From Spirosoma terrae (GTDB taxonomy: Bacteria; Bacteroidota; Bacteroidia; Cytophagales; Spirosomataceae), in contig NZ_JAAFZH010000002.1 of NCBI RefSeq assembly GCF_010435915.1, positions 372,001-436,000 of the forward strand: a stretch of DNA of 64,000 nucleotides. Reading direction: 5' to 3'. Below the pieces are notes generated by a model. The model was given only the letters and a program-made list of their open reading frames with translations. It ran no database searches and was not told where the DNA came from. Below, piece after piece: positions 42,230 through 50,951 of this stretch; the first letter of the stretch is position 1; the number at the start of each line of letters is the position of its first letter. Made by a program: the position numbers and the translations under genes.

Positions 42230-43519
42230 TCAGTACAACCACGACCATCGTTTCGCCCAGTCCAGTAAGGCGGCATTACGCCACTTAAGCACCGTTTTCC
42301 CGCCTTGCTGACGACCATCGAAAAGGGACGTATCGCCCCGGTCGGTGTACCAGTTCGAACCCAGTTTAAAGTCGCTGGTACTACGTTTTCCCGGCCAGAC
42401 ATTGTGTACGACGAACTTTCCGCTTCCCTGAGGGAAACCAGGAATTGGTGAACTGAGCGTATAACTGAGCGTTTCGCTTTGTTTGGGAATGTACCTGATC
42501 GCGTAGTTGCCATGACCCAGATAATAACCCGCCCATTTCTGCTCACCAATCTGAGCCTGAACGGTCATCGTAAAACAGGCTGAATCAGCCGGAATGTTGA
42601 GATTAGGCCCTTTAACGTGAAACTCCATGATCGAATAAACGCCTACCGTATCGGCGGTAGATGTATTGCGGTTGAAAATAGTACGTGGGCTGCGATTGAA
42701 CGTTTCAAAACTGCCTCCCCAGCTCTCTCTGAACGGATTATTCGGGTTGCCATCCATCATGTAGAGCAATGACGGCGTATCGCCCATTTTTATATTCCCT
42801 TTGTAGTAACTCTTGAAATCGTTGCCCAGATAACCGGCGGCACGAATATAATGGTCATAATAATTGCTGGTATTCAGGCTGTCGGGTACGCCATTGTTGG
42901 AAAAGAACCCGTTATATGATCCGTTGGCTTCAATAAACCAGAGATTTGGGAAATTTCGGGCGATATAGGCGTAACTGTTGGCACTCCATTTTTTGTTAGG
43001 CCCACCAATCCAGTACACTTTAATTTTATGTTGAATTTCCGGCGCATCGTGCAGTGCCTGTGCTACGTCTTCTAAACCTCCCCAAACCAGTACCCAAAGC
43101 GGTTGTTCGCTTTTCTTTTTCGCACACGTAATGATCCAGTTCGACCCTTCAGTGGCTGTCGCGTAACCCTTAAAGGGCGCTTCTCCATGCCGCCCCTGCT
43201 TGCAAACAGCCCGTAATGCATCGGGGGTAGGATAATTCGTTACGTGCTGACTCAGTTTAGGAAGGTCTTTTTCGTACAGATCAATCATTCGCAGTAGCTC
43301 GTGTTTTGTTCCGTTGCCATAGGAAGGAGAAGATACCAATCCTTCTGTCTCGAACAGGTTGCTATACATCAGGAAGTGAGTTATGGACTGATTGTCGTCG
43401 GGGTCGGTGCCGCCGATGTCGGTACTGATGAGGATGCGTGGCTTGACCGGTACGGGCTTCTGGGCAACAAGCGAGAAAGGAAGGATGACAAGCAGGTATG
43501 TAACTACTAAGTTTTTCAT
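42230..43519 (-). CDS. Exported DUF1593 nucleoside-hydrolase-like protein
   Basis: The 429-residue protein has a signal peptide (MKNLVVTYLLVILPFSLVAQ), then a DUF1593 domain. PRILISTDIGGTDPDDNQSITHFLMYSN carries the aspartate cluster of the nucleoside-hydrolase fold. VLVWGGLEDVAQAL, KVYWIGGPNKKW and LWFIEANGSYNGFF follow. The C-terminal 130 residues form a beta-rich domain (MEFHVKGPNLNIPADSACFTMTVQAQ) typical of the family. It probably hydrolyses a glycosidic bond in the periplasm; the substrate is unknown. It is convergent with the MTHFR-like gene. Confidence 0.88.
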   Translation of the reverse strand: MKNLVVTYLLVILPFSLVAQKPVPVKPRILISTDIGGTDPDDNQSITHFLMYSNLFETEGLVSSPSYGNGTKHELLRMIDLYEKDLPKLSQHVTNYPTPDALRAVCKQGRHGEAPFKGYATATEGSNWIITCAKKKSEQPLWVLVWGGLEDVAQALHDAPEIQHKIKVYWIGGPNKKWSANSYAYIARNFPNLWFIEANGSYNGFFSNNGVPDSLNTSNYYDHYIRAAGYLGNDFKSYYKGNIKMGDTPSLLYMMDGNPNNPFRESWGGSFETFNRSPRTIFNRNTSTADTVGVYSIMEFHVKGPNLNIPADSACFTMTVQAQIGEQKWAGYYLGHGNYAIRYIPKQSETLSYTLSSPIPGFPQGSGKFVVHNVWPGKRSTSDFKLGSNWYTDRGDTSLFDGRQQGGKTVLKWRNAALLDWAKRWSWLY

Positions 43520-43849
43520 ACTAAGATTTTACCTTACTAAGAGCTGGATTTTGTAATGGGAGTGGTCGGTGTGATAATGAAATAGAGCTAAACCGATTGT
43601 GGTTCTACTGCATCTTATTGCCCAGGCAACGTAGTATAAAGGGAGTTGCGTGAGAACTGGTTTGCTACGGCACCAATGCCAGATAGCGGGAGAGGTACAA
43701 ATGGAAAAAACGTTGTGTACTGCTAACTGTAATGTGTTACGTTCTCCGCTTTTTGAGGTTACCCGTAAAAAGCATTGTAGTGAACGGTAATTTGTGATTT
43801 TTTAAACACTTGCTCTAAACACCACTTTATTCTTAAAACTCAATACATT
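43520..43849. other. 330-bp gap between divergent genes
   Basis: No ORF of coding quality, RNA gene or long palindrome was recognised. It must hold the promoters of the DUF1593 gene (minus) and the DUF2945/DUF3140 pair (plus). The last 60 bp before 43850 are AT-rich. Confidence 0.5.
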
Positions 43850-44065
43850 ATGAAAACGGTAAAGAAAGGTGATCAGGTTGAATGGAACTACGGTAAAGGC
43901 AAGGGAGCCGGAACGGTAGCGGAGGTCCATAAAGAGGATGTAAGCCGGAAAGTACAGGGCACGACGGTTAAACGCAAAGGTTCCGATGAGGAGCCTGCGC
44001 TGGTGATTAAGCAGGATAATGGAAAGAAAGTTGTTAAATCGGCTAGTGAGGTAGAAAAGCAATAA
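43850..44065 (+). CDS. DUF2945 (HVA1/TUDOR-like) small protein
   Basis: The 71-residue, lysine-rich protein fits the DUF2945 family. The start KKGDQVEWNYGKGKGAGTVAEVH forms the conserved beta-barrel opening, followed by TTVKRKGSDEEPALVIKQDNGKKVVKSASEVEK. The family is small, basic and cytosolic, with no proven function. It lies 11 nt upstream of a DUF3140 gene, and the two families are often neighbours, so they probably act together. A stress-related role is suspected but not shown here. Confidence 0.9.
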   Translation: MKTVKKGDQVEWNYGKGKGAGTVAEVHKEDVSRKVQGTTVKRKGSDEEPALVIKQDNGKKVVKSASEVEKQ

Positions 44066-44076
44066 ACCGTGCAACT

Positions 44077-44433
44077 ATGGCGACAACAGCTCAACACAGG
44101 CAGACCGATGAGGAGCAGGACATTCAACAGGAGTTTAAGCACCTGGTGAATATGTCGGCTTCGGAACTCAACGAGTGGCTAAAAACCAACGAGTCAAAAT
44201 CCGTAGGTCAAAAGAAAGAGGGGGCCAGTGAATCAATCGGCCATCAGTCGGGCGAACACATTATGGCTATTTTAGAAAAGAAAGCCAAAGACGTATCAGA
44301 TGATGACCTGCACCAGATGAAACGAGTGGTCAGTTATATCAAACGGCATCTGGCTCAACGCCCAGACAAAGTAGACGGCTCAAACTGGGCGTATTCGCTG
44401 AAGAACTGGGGCCATGACCCTGGCAAAAAATAA
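44077..44433 (+). CDS. DUF3140 family protein
   Basis: The 118-residue protein matches DUF3140: FKHLVNMSASELNEWLKTNESKSVGQKKEGASESIGHQSGEHIMAIL, then MKRVVSYIKRHLAQRPDKVDGSNWAYSLKNWGHDP. The second half looks like a DNA-binding-type helical bundle. It is co-transcribed with the DUF2945 gene, and a strong terminator follows at 44452. Confidence 0.9.
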   Translation: MATTAQHRQTDEEQDIQQEFKHLVNMSASELNEWLKTNESKSVGQKKEGASESIGHQSGEHIMAILEKKAKDVSDDDLHQMKRVVSYIKRHLAQRPDKVDGSNWAYSLKNWGHDPGKK

Positions 44434-44451
44434 ACAGATTTGGTTGAGCTG

Positions 44452-44496
44452 ACCAACCTGGTGCCTAATGCGGTTTACCAGGTTGGTCTAATTTTT
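44452..44496 (+). terminator. Intrinsic terminator after DUF3140 gene
   Basis: Arms GACCAACCTGGT (44452-44463) and ACCAGGTTGGTC (44478-44489) are perfect and followed by TAATTTTT, 18 nt after the stop codon. Confidence 0.85.
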
Positions 44497-44657
44497 GGCA
44501 TCAGTACGAAGGAGTAAGCTCTTATGTATGGCTTTACTTCTGAAAAGCAACAGCTACATAGCTCCAACATTTTTTACGTTGCAGGATTTACCTATGACAT
44601 AAGGCTGTCACCGGGTGCCTATTTCTTTGGGGTATCAATCAATTAAAAGATACCTGT

Positions 44658-45074
44658 ATGTTTAATGTACTAGCTGATATAGCCTGGTTAAGCGTTTTAC
44701 TCGCATTTGTGGTCTATTTTGTTCTGGGAGCCTTATGGTTTACCTTATTTTTCCCCCGACAATACCGGTTTTCGCTGGGCAGAGAAAATGACATGCCACA
44801 AACTACGGCGCCTATTTTTATTATTGGTCCAGCTGTGTGTACGCTCGTGATTACGGTTGCCACGGCTGTTCTGATCTATACGCTACCCATTGATTCTTAC
44901 AGCGATGCGTTGCTATTTGCAGCTATTGTAGGGCTGGGCTATCTATCGGCCAATACGGTTACTATTGCCATCAATCCGAATATTCCTCGACCTCTACTGT
45001 ACGGATTGATCAGCGGTACGTATCATCTGGTAGGAATACTGATTGTCTGTATGATCTTAGTGACTATGAAATAA
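44658..45074 (+). CDS. DUF1761-like membrane protein
   Basis: The 138-residue protein has four helices. ISWLSVLLAF-like VLADIAWLSVLLAFVVYFVLGALWFTLFFPRQYRF is the typical DUF1761 opening (GALWFTLFF...). GLGYLSANTVTIAINPNIPRPLLYGLISGTYHLVGILIVCMIL closes it. No function is known. It is a single gene 225 nt after the DUF3140 gene, with the terminator between. Confidence 0.78.
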   Translation: MFNVLADIAWLSVLLAFVVYFVLGALWFTLFFPRQYRFSLGRENDMPQTTAPIFIIGPAVCTLVITVATAVLIYTLPIDSYSDALLFAAIVGLGYLSANTVTIAINPNIPRPLLYGLISGTYHLVGILIVCMILVTMK

Positions 45075-45185
45075 ACAGATACGTAGTAATGGTCGCTGGC
45101 TAATCGAACTGTAGTTCTGACCGGTGCTATTACTACGTTACTCATCTGAGGAGATCCTGCGAAAACAGTACGTATACGATCAATC

Positions 45186-45779
45186 ATGGCAGAAAAAGAA
45201 ATAAAAACGGTTTGCCCACTGAGTCGGCAGCAATGGCGGGAGTGGCTGCAGGCGCATCACCATACAGAAAAATCGGTCTGGTTGGTTTATTACAAAAAGA
45301 AATCAAATCGATCGACGCTGGCCTGGAGCGAAGCCGTGGATGAAGCGCTTTGTTTTGGATGGATCGATAGTCTGGCGAAGCCTATAGATGAGGAACGATA
45401 CAGGCAGTTTTTCTGCCGACGAAAGCCAACTAGTGTATGGTCGAGAATTAACAAGGAAAAGGTTGAGCGGCTTATCCGTGAAGGGTTAATGGCCCAGGCC
45501 GGTTTGGACGTGATCGACCGGGCAAAGAGCAATGGCTCCTGGGCAATTCTGGACGATGCGGAAGCCTTAATAATTCCGGCTGATCTGGAAGAGGAGCTTC
45601 AGAAGAAACCGAATGCCAGGGCTTATTTTCTAGGGTTGTGCAAATCCGACAAACGGAATCTTCTGCAATGGCTTGTGTTGGCTAAACGGCCTGAAACGAG
45701 GCAAAAACGCATTGTTGACATCATAGAGTCGGCTGAGCAAGGCCTGAAGCCTAAACCTTTTCAGGAGGCTAAAAAGTAA
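45186..45779 (+). CDS. YdeI/OmpD-associated family protein
   Basis: The 197-residue protein starts with a short region, CPLSRQQWREWLQAHHHTEKSVWLVYYKKKS, then LAWSEAVDEALCFGWIDSLAKPIDEERYRQFFCRRKPTSVWSRINKEKVERLI, the hallmark of this family. The C-terminal helix bundle is the OmdA-type domain (KPNARAYFLGLCKSDKRNLLQWLVLAKRPETRQKRI). It is cytosolic, with no catalytic residues recognised. Members have been linked to bacteriocin or peptide tolerance in other species, but that is not shown here. A WYL regulator follows after 42 nt and may be co-transcribed. Confidence 0.88.
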   Translation: MAEKEIKTVCPLSRQQWREWLQAHHHTEKSVWLVYYKKKSNRSTLAWSEAVDEALCFGWIDSLAKPIDEERYRQFFCRRKPTSVWSRINKEKVERLIREGLMAQAGLDVIDRAKSNGSWAILDDAEALIIPADLEEELQKKPNARAYFLGLCKSDKRNLLQWLVLAKRPETRQKRIVDIIESAEQGLKPKPFQEAKK

Positions 45780-45821
45780 TCTGCGCATTGAATCAGTAGG
45801 CGCAGACGTAGCATGTAAGCA

Positions 45822-46820
45822 ATGATTGATCCCGAAACAACCCGCCTTTCCCGATTAGTAGCGCTACTGACGCTCCTTCAAACGAAACGAGTGCTGACGG
45901 CTACTGAGTTGGCCCGCCGTTTTTCGGTGAGCCGACGTACCATTTATCGCGACATTAGAACGCTCGAACAGGCAGGTATTCCTGTCGTAACGCAGGAGGG
46001 AAAAGGCTATGCGATGCTGGAGGGTTATCGGATTCCGCCGGTCATGTTCACGCGCGAAGAAGCCATTGCGCTGCTCACCGCAGAAAAGCTGGCTGTTCAA
46101 CTCACCGATGCGCCTACGGCTCAGCTTAGTGGCCAGGCGATGGAGAAGTTGCGGGCTGCCCTACGTTACGCGGATCGGGATCATCTCGAAACGTTAGAGC
46201 CTCATATTCAGGTTTTAGAGCTTGCTAGTCAACCCGCTGGCTCGAATGCTTACCAACTTTTGGTAACTGCCGTTACAGCGCACCGGGTCGTCAGGTTGGT
46301 CTACTATTCCGCTGAAGCGGGATCGCTCAGTACACGTGAGATAGAGCCTATAGGGCTTTATTTAAGTAAGCACTGGCATGTAGTGGCGTATTGCCGGTTG
46401 CGGCAGGCTTTTCGGGATTTTCGCCTTGACCGCATCCAGCACCTCTCCCTCAGCGAAGAGGTTTTTCCGTCCCGCCCCGAAACCTTGCAGCACTATTGGG
46501 CCGACGAAGCCAGGCGTCGTTCAAAGGAAAAGGTTGTTATCCATTTTCGGGCAACTGCTATCATGCCAGCCTTGGCCCAGCATTTACAGGATACGAAACA
46601 TCAATATGGCTGGGCACACGATCAACCTCAATCAGACGGAAGTGTGGAAATGACATTTCTCGTTGGCTCACTATCCTATCTGGCCACCTGGCTGCTTCCG
46701 TATGGAGGAGCCATAACGATTCTGGAGCCACCTAAACTGCGGGAGCATTTACGGGATCAGGCTCAGAGGGCTTATACTTTTTTCTGTGCCTTCCAACCGG
46801 ATTTCCCAACTGGAGAATGA
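45822..46820 (+). CDS. YafY-type transcriptional regulator (HTH_11 + WYL)
   Basis: The 332-residue protein has an N-terminal winged HTH (RLVALLTLLQTKRVLTATELARRFSVSRRTIYRDIRTLEQAGIPV). A WYL domain (about residues 140-230) follows with the landmark residues VRLVYYSAEAGSLSTREIEPIGLYLSKHWHVVAYCRLRQAFRDFRLDRI, and then the WCX region. WYL domains bind small ligands or nucleic acid. It may control the adjacent YdeI-like gene or itself. A bidirectional terminator follows at 46858. Confidence 0.93.
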   Translation: MIDPETTRLSRLVALLTLLQTKRVLTATELARRFSVSRRTIYRDIRTLEQAGIPVVTQEGKGYAMLEGYRIPPVMFTREEAIALLTAEKLAVQLTDAPTAQLSGQAMEKLRAALRYADRDHLETLEPHIQVLELASQPAGSNAYQLLVTAVTAHRVVRLVYYSAEAGSLSTREIEPIGLYLSKHWHVVAYCRLRQAFRDFRLDRIQHLSLSEEVFPSRPETLQHYWADEARRRSKEKVVIHFRATAIMPALAQHLQDTKHQYGWAHDQPQSDGSVEMTFLVGSLSYLATWLLPYGGAITILEPPKLREHLRDQAQRAYTFFCAFQPDFPTGE

Positions 46821-46857
46821 TTGATTTCCTGCTAGCCGATCCTATTTAATGGCCAAA

Positions 46858-46896
46858 ATACCAAACGCCAACTCTGATTGAATTGGCGTTTGGTAT
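46858..46896. terminator. Bidirectional terminator between convergent genes
   Basis: ATACCAAACGCCAA (46858-46871) and TTGGCGTTTGGTAT (46883-46896) are a perfect 14-bp inverted repeat between the WYL gene and the FAD-oxidoreductase gene. The A/T flanks are only short. Confidence 0.8.
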
Positions 46897-46920
46897 ACTA
46901 CGTAGTTCGCGAAAGTTATA

Positions 46921-48915
46921 TTAGAAAGCCGGTACGAATAAAACAGCATCCGCTACCACGGGGCCGTCGGGTTGTTTGGCAACGATTTCTACCGACGATG
47001 TTTTTCCTTTGGGTAAGGTGTATTCGCCCAGTGATACCCATTCGCCGGTGGTCTGACCTACTACAACAATATCGGCGGGTTTGATGGGAATGGTTTTGCT
47101 GCTAGTGCCGTTCGATACTGTAATGCCTAGTTCTGTTGTCGTCTTGGATAGGCGAGGGAAGTAGGTGTAAATGTGATATTTACCGGCTTTGAGAATATCA
47201 GGCGTAAACTTCACGGAGCCACCGGCCGATTCTTCGTTCACCAGATACGACGGGCCATAACCACCTTTGAGTTTCGTTTCCAATCGCCACGAACCGGTGG
47301 TCGCTACGTTGTCTTTGTTGTCGTTGTCGACCAGAATTTCGGGCGTGCTACCATCGGCCAGGGGATCAGCTTTTAGTTTCTGCTGAAGTTTGGCAACGTC
47401 GATTTTCTGTACGCTGGTTTTGGCATCGATCGCCATAGCTGCCGCCAGCGCCGTCGATTGCCCCAATACCATAAAAACGGGTTCCATACGTATTGAACCA
47501 TACGCAATGTGAGAAGCCGACAGACAAACCGGAACCAGCAAGTTCTGACATTCGCTTTCTTTCGGAATCAGGGCGCGGTATGAAATGGGGTAGGGACCAA
47601 AGCCGCCAACTTCCACGTTTCCTTCGTTCTTCGCCATTTTTTTGCCGTCTTTTTCGATGACAATCCGCTGAATATTGTGCGAATCCATCGTATAGGCGGC
47701 CATGCCAACACCATCGTTCACGACTTCTTTGCCCTGGCAATTGGCCTGCGTCATGACGTAAGCACCGACCAGCCGCCGAGCTTCGCGGACGTAGAGTTGT
47801 GGCGACCAGTTTCCGTTGTCGGTGTATTCGTCTTTTGGGTAGCCCCACTTCAGCATCGACTGTCGAAGCTCTTCAGGAACGCGCGAATCATGACCGAAGA
47901 AATACAGCAGACTTTTGGTGTACAGTTCGTGGTCGCGGATGATTTGCGCCCGTTTCTCATAGCTCGCGTCGGGGTATTCGTAATTCATCCCGATCATGTC
48001 GGTTGAGAAACCGTTTCGGTTGTTGATGTCGGTTTTTTTGTTGGGCATTCCGCTCCAGATAAAATAATCGTTGAGCGTTTTCCGATTAGGTTGGGCCGCA
48101 ATCAGCCGAGCCAGTAGTTCAAACTTAGTCGAGTCGTAACCCGCCGGGCGCGTAATAGGCACCTGATTCGCCGGGTCCGACGACAGGCAGATGCGGTAAT
48201 TATACGCCTGCACTTTGGTATCGCCCGTACCGTTGGGCTCGAGTTTGGCCGGACTAACGCCCCAGACCAGCCCCGATTCAGGATTGCCAGGCGTTTTATA
48301 CGGGTCGATACCATCGGGAAGCTGGTGACCCGTCATGAGCTGCACACCGCTGATCGTTTCGTTGTATTTCGAATTGTCTTCGCGCCCAACCGTGTAGGAT
48401 ACGCCTGCTTTGGCCATCAGATCCCCTTCATACGAGCAGTCGATAAACATCTTGGCCCGAACGCTACGTTTCGCGGATGGATTGTCGGCGTTTTCGAGAA
48501 CGATTTCCTGAATTTGACCGCCGTTCTTCTTCACACTCGCCAGCCGATGCGAATACAGTACGTTCACCTGACCACGTTTGACGTATTCCCCGAATAAATC
48601 TTCAGCTACGTGTGGCTCGAAAATCCATTGTTCAAACTTGCCGTAGTGCTTCCCGATCCGTCGGTAATAATCGCGGGAAATGCCGGTGATCGCGTATTTA
48701 TTGCCAATATCGGTCAGGCCAAGACCGCCCGAGGTCATACCGCCGAGGTGTTTTCCGGGCTCGATCAGTAGCACGGTTTTACCCGCTTTTCGGGCTGTAT
48801 AGGCCGCTATAACACCGCCCGACGTGCCGCCGTATACACAAATGTCGACCTGCTGCTGGGCAATGGCCGAAAACGTAATTAGAAAAGTAAGACAGAATAC
48901 TGTTACGTATCGCAT
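46921..48915 (-). CDS. Exported FAD-dependent oxidoreductase with golvesin-like C-terminal domain
   Basis: The 664-residue protein has a signal peptide (MRYVTVFCLTFLITFSAIAQ). A Rossmann/FAD domain follows: DICVYGGTSGGVIAAYTARKAGKTVLLIEPGKHLGGMTSGGLGLTDIG, the FAD_oxidored (PF12831-type) pattern. Later comes the SYEGDLMAKAGVSYTVGRE segment. The C-terminal 130 residues (GYGPSYLVNEESAGGSVKFTPD..., ending VVADAVLFVPAF) look like the golvesin/xanthan-lyase-like domain. Substrate and product are unknown. It is the last gene of the SusC/SusD operon and is separated from the preceding paralogue by a long hairpin. Confidence 0.85.
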   Translation of the reverse strand: MRYVTVFCLTFLITFSAIAQQQVDICVYGGTSGGVIAAYTARKAGKTVLLIEPGKHLGGMTSGGLGLTDIGNKYAITGISRDYYRRIGKHYGKFEQWIFEPHVAEDLFGEYVKRGQVNVLYSHRLASVKKNGGQIQEIVLENADNPSAKRSVRAKMFIDCSYEGDLMAKAGVSYTVGREDNSKYNETISGVQLMTGHQLPDGIDPYKTPGNPESGLVWGVSPAKLEPNGTGDTKVQAYNYRICLSSDPANQVPITRPAGYDSTKFELLARLIAAQPNRKTLNDYFIWSGMPNKKTDINNRNGFSTDMIGMNYEYPDASYEKRAQIIRDHELYTKSLLYFFGHDSRVPEELRQSMLKWGYPKDEYTDNGNWSPQLYVREARRLVGAYVMTQANCQGKEVVNDGVGMAAYTMDSHNIQRIVIEKDGKKMAKNEGNVEVGGFGPYPISYRALIPKESECQNLLVPVCLSASHIAYGSIRMEPVFMVLGQSTALAAAMAIDAKTSVQKIDVAKLQQKLKADPLADGSTPEILVDNDNKDNVATTGSWRLETKLKGGYGPSYLVNEESAGGSVKFTPDILKAGKYHIYTYFPRLSKTTTELGITVSNGTSSKTIPIKPADIVVVGQTTGEWVSLGEYTLPKGKTSSVEIVAKQPDGPVVADAVLFVPAF

Positions 48916-48979
48916 AATATAAACTGAGGTAATGATAAGTATGCAATCACAAATAGCTTAGAGTAACTCTACAAGGGTA

Positions 48980-49065
48980 TTTTTGTCCTGCTGACGAAGG
49001 AAGCATCTTCGGGAGCAGGACAAAAGTCATCTCTGTAGATGCTTCCTTCGTCAGCAGGACAAAAA
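48980..49065. repeat. Long perfect palindrome between the two FAD-oxidoreductase genes
   Basis: The 29-nt arms are perfect: 48980-49008, beginning TTTTTGTCCTGCTGACGAAG, and 49037-49065. The 28-nt loop holds a third copy of AGCAGGACAAAA (49014-49025), directly repeating part of the right arm. T and A tracts end the arms. It lies inside the operon. Confidence 0.92.
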
Positions 49066-49099
49066 ATAAACTAATGTATTTTCAGCGACCTAATTAACC

Positions 49100-50860
49100 T
49101 TATTTTGCTTGTAAAGCGGCTAGTTGATTCGCTTCAAAATTGGCATCATTCGCACTGATGCCCTTGCTATAGACCAGAATTGCCTTTTGCTGGAGCAACG
49201 ATTTCTGCAAGTCAGAAACGGGTAAAGTATGAACGGATTGTTTTTGCTGAACACATAATGCCGCTGCTGTTCCGGCGGCCTGCCCGAGGGCCATCCAGCA
49301 GGGTTCCATACGTAGCGTGGAAAAACCGATGTGCGTGGCCGATGCCGGAACCGGAGCCAGCAAATTCTCAAGGGGTGAATCAGGCACGATTACCCGAAAC
49401 GGTACGGTGTACACAGCCGACGGATAACTGATAAAACCATCCAGATGAATACGGCCTGGCTCGCGTTTTCGAACGGCGTGCGAATCGAGGGCGTAGTGAC
49501 TGGCTGTGATGCTATCGGCGTGTAGGGGAGGACGTTCGCCGGGTTTTACGGGGATGGCGTCCTGCGCTTTGAAGATGTATTTGCCTTTCATCCGGCGACC
49601 TTCGCGCACGTAGAGTTGCCGGGGAAAATGGCCGTTGTCGGTGTATTCGTCTTTAGCCCAGCCCCATTCCGAACACTCTTTGCGGAACCAGTCGGGCAGT
49701 TCGGAGTCGTTCTGGGCGAAGTAAAACAAGCCTTCGGTGTATTCACGAAGCCGTTGTGCAAAGCGGTCGCGCCAGTCCCAACCTGACGTTGGATAGGGCC
49801 AGTTTTCTTCGGGCAGATCGGTCGAGATGAAGGCATGGTGCTGGTTGTTGCCGTCGTTTTTTCCGTTGGGCAGCTTCACCATATTCGTTAACCAGGCAAT
49901 GCCTTTGGGCATGCCGGGTACGTCGGGACGGATGCCCGCTTTGGCGTTACGTTCGAATTCGGCCTTCTGCGCATCGGTGAGTTTCGACATCGCTACGCCC
50001 GTGTAATGGCCGGTTTTGACGTCATTAATCAACGATACGTACTCTGCCCGATTGTAATTGGCTGGCTTCTGAATTTTTACCCGGATTTTTGGGTCATTGG
50101 TTACGCAAAGGCGGTAGTTGTACGATTGCACGGCATTGTCGCCCGCAAACGTCGAACCCGGACCTTCTGGACCTGCCCAGTATTTATAAACCCGACCAGC
50201 GCCCACTTCGCCGTATTCCGACTTACCTTCCCGACCCAGAAAAAACGGTACGTCCGCAGCCGCGATCAGATCGCCCTCATACGTAGCGTCGATGAAAAAA
50301 CGGCCCTGATACGTTTCCGGCTTCTTCGTCGTACGGTTCAGTACGCGAATTCCCTGAATCCGGTTGTTCTGAATCGTCAAGTTTTCGGGTTCGAAGTCGA
50401 ACTGCCGCATCGTCAGTACCGTTACGTTGGGGCTTTCTTTCAGAAAATCATTGAAGATTTTGGCTGCTACCGAAGGTTCGAAATGATAGCCGTCGGAACA
50501 ATCCTTGGCTTGCTGCGAATCGGCCCCGTATTTCGCTACGTAGTGCGCTTTGATCCGGTTCACAAATTCGATAAACAGCCCGCCCGTAGCACCACGTGTA
50601 GCAATATCGGTGGCCCCGAGACCATTGGCCGGTAAGCCGCCAATGTGGGCCGTACGTTCCAGAAGCAACGATTTTTTGCCCATTCGCGAAGCCGCCACAG
50701 CCGCCATAATGCCGCCGGGCGTACCACCAACGATTATCAAATCATAGTCACTATCCGCTAAAGGTGCAGTTGTATTCGCATATAATTCGGGAAGACCGGC
50801 CGAAAAAGCCAGACCACTCAGGCCAGAGATTTGTAGAAAACGACGGCGGGTTGTAGGCAT
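49100..50860 (-). CDS. Tat-type exported FAD-dependent oxidoreductase
   Basis: The 586-residue protein starts with a twin-arginine signal (MPTTRRRFLQISGLSGLAFSAGLPELYA). The FAD_oxidored domain follows (YDLIIVGGTPGGIMAAVAASRMGKKSLLLERTAHIGGLPANGLGATDIA). DATYEGDLIAAADVPFFLGREGKSEYG matches the same block in its operon paralogue. It lacks that paralogue's C-terminal golvesin-like domain. It lies between susD and the second oxidoreductase gene. It presumably oxidises or isomerises a ligand captured by the SusC/D complex; the chemistry is unproven. Confidence 0.87.
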   Translation of the reverse strand: MPTTRRRFLQISGLSGLAFSAGLPELYANTTAPLADSDYDLIIVGGTPGGIMAAVAASRMGKKSLLLERTAHIGGLPANGLGATDIATRGATGGLFIEFVNRIKAHYVAKYGADSQQAKDCSDGYHFEPSVAAKIFNDFLKESPNVTVLTMRQFDFEPENLTIQNNRIQGIRVLNRTTKKPETYQGRFFIDATYEGDLIAAADVPFFLGREGKSEYGEVGAGRVYKYWAGPEGPGSTFAGDNAVQSYNYRLCVTNDPKIRVKIQKPANYNRAEYVSLINDVKTGHYTGVAMSKLTDAQKAEFERNAKAGIRPDVPGMPKGIAWLTNMVKLPNGKNDGNNQHHAFISTDLPEENWPYPTSGWDWRDRFAQRLREYTEGLFYFAQNDSELPDWFRKECSEWGWAKDEYTDNGHFPRQLYVREGRRMKGKYIFKAQDAIPVKPGERPPLHADSITASHYALDSHAVRKREPGRIHLDGFISYPSAVYTVPFRVIVPDSPLENLLAPVPASATHIGFSTLRMEPCWMALGQAAGTAAALCVQQKQSVHTLPVSDLQKSLLQQKAILVYSKGISANDANFEANQLAALQAK

Positions 50861-50874
50861 GTTGGAAAAGATTG

Positions 50875-50944
50875 ATAGAACGCTGGTATTTATGATTAGT
50901 ATGGTTTAAACAGATCATACCAATCATAAACATCAGCGTTCTAT
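50875..50944. repeat. Long palindrome between susD and FAD-oxidoreductase genes
   Basis: The 29-nt arms start ATAGAACGCTG at 50875 and end CAGCGTTCTAT at 50944, with four mismatches, around a 12-nt loop. It sits in the 91-nt gap between the SusD gene and the first oxidoreductase gene of the operon. Confidence 0.88.
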
Positions 50945-50951
50945 ATGAAGC

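Noticed and set aside
48980..49065. Palindrome considered as an insertion-sequence end or att site
   Set aside because: No transposase, target duplication or second boundary was found nearby; it is simpler as an intra-operon hairpin.
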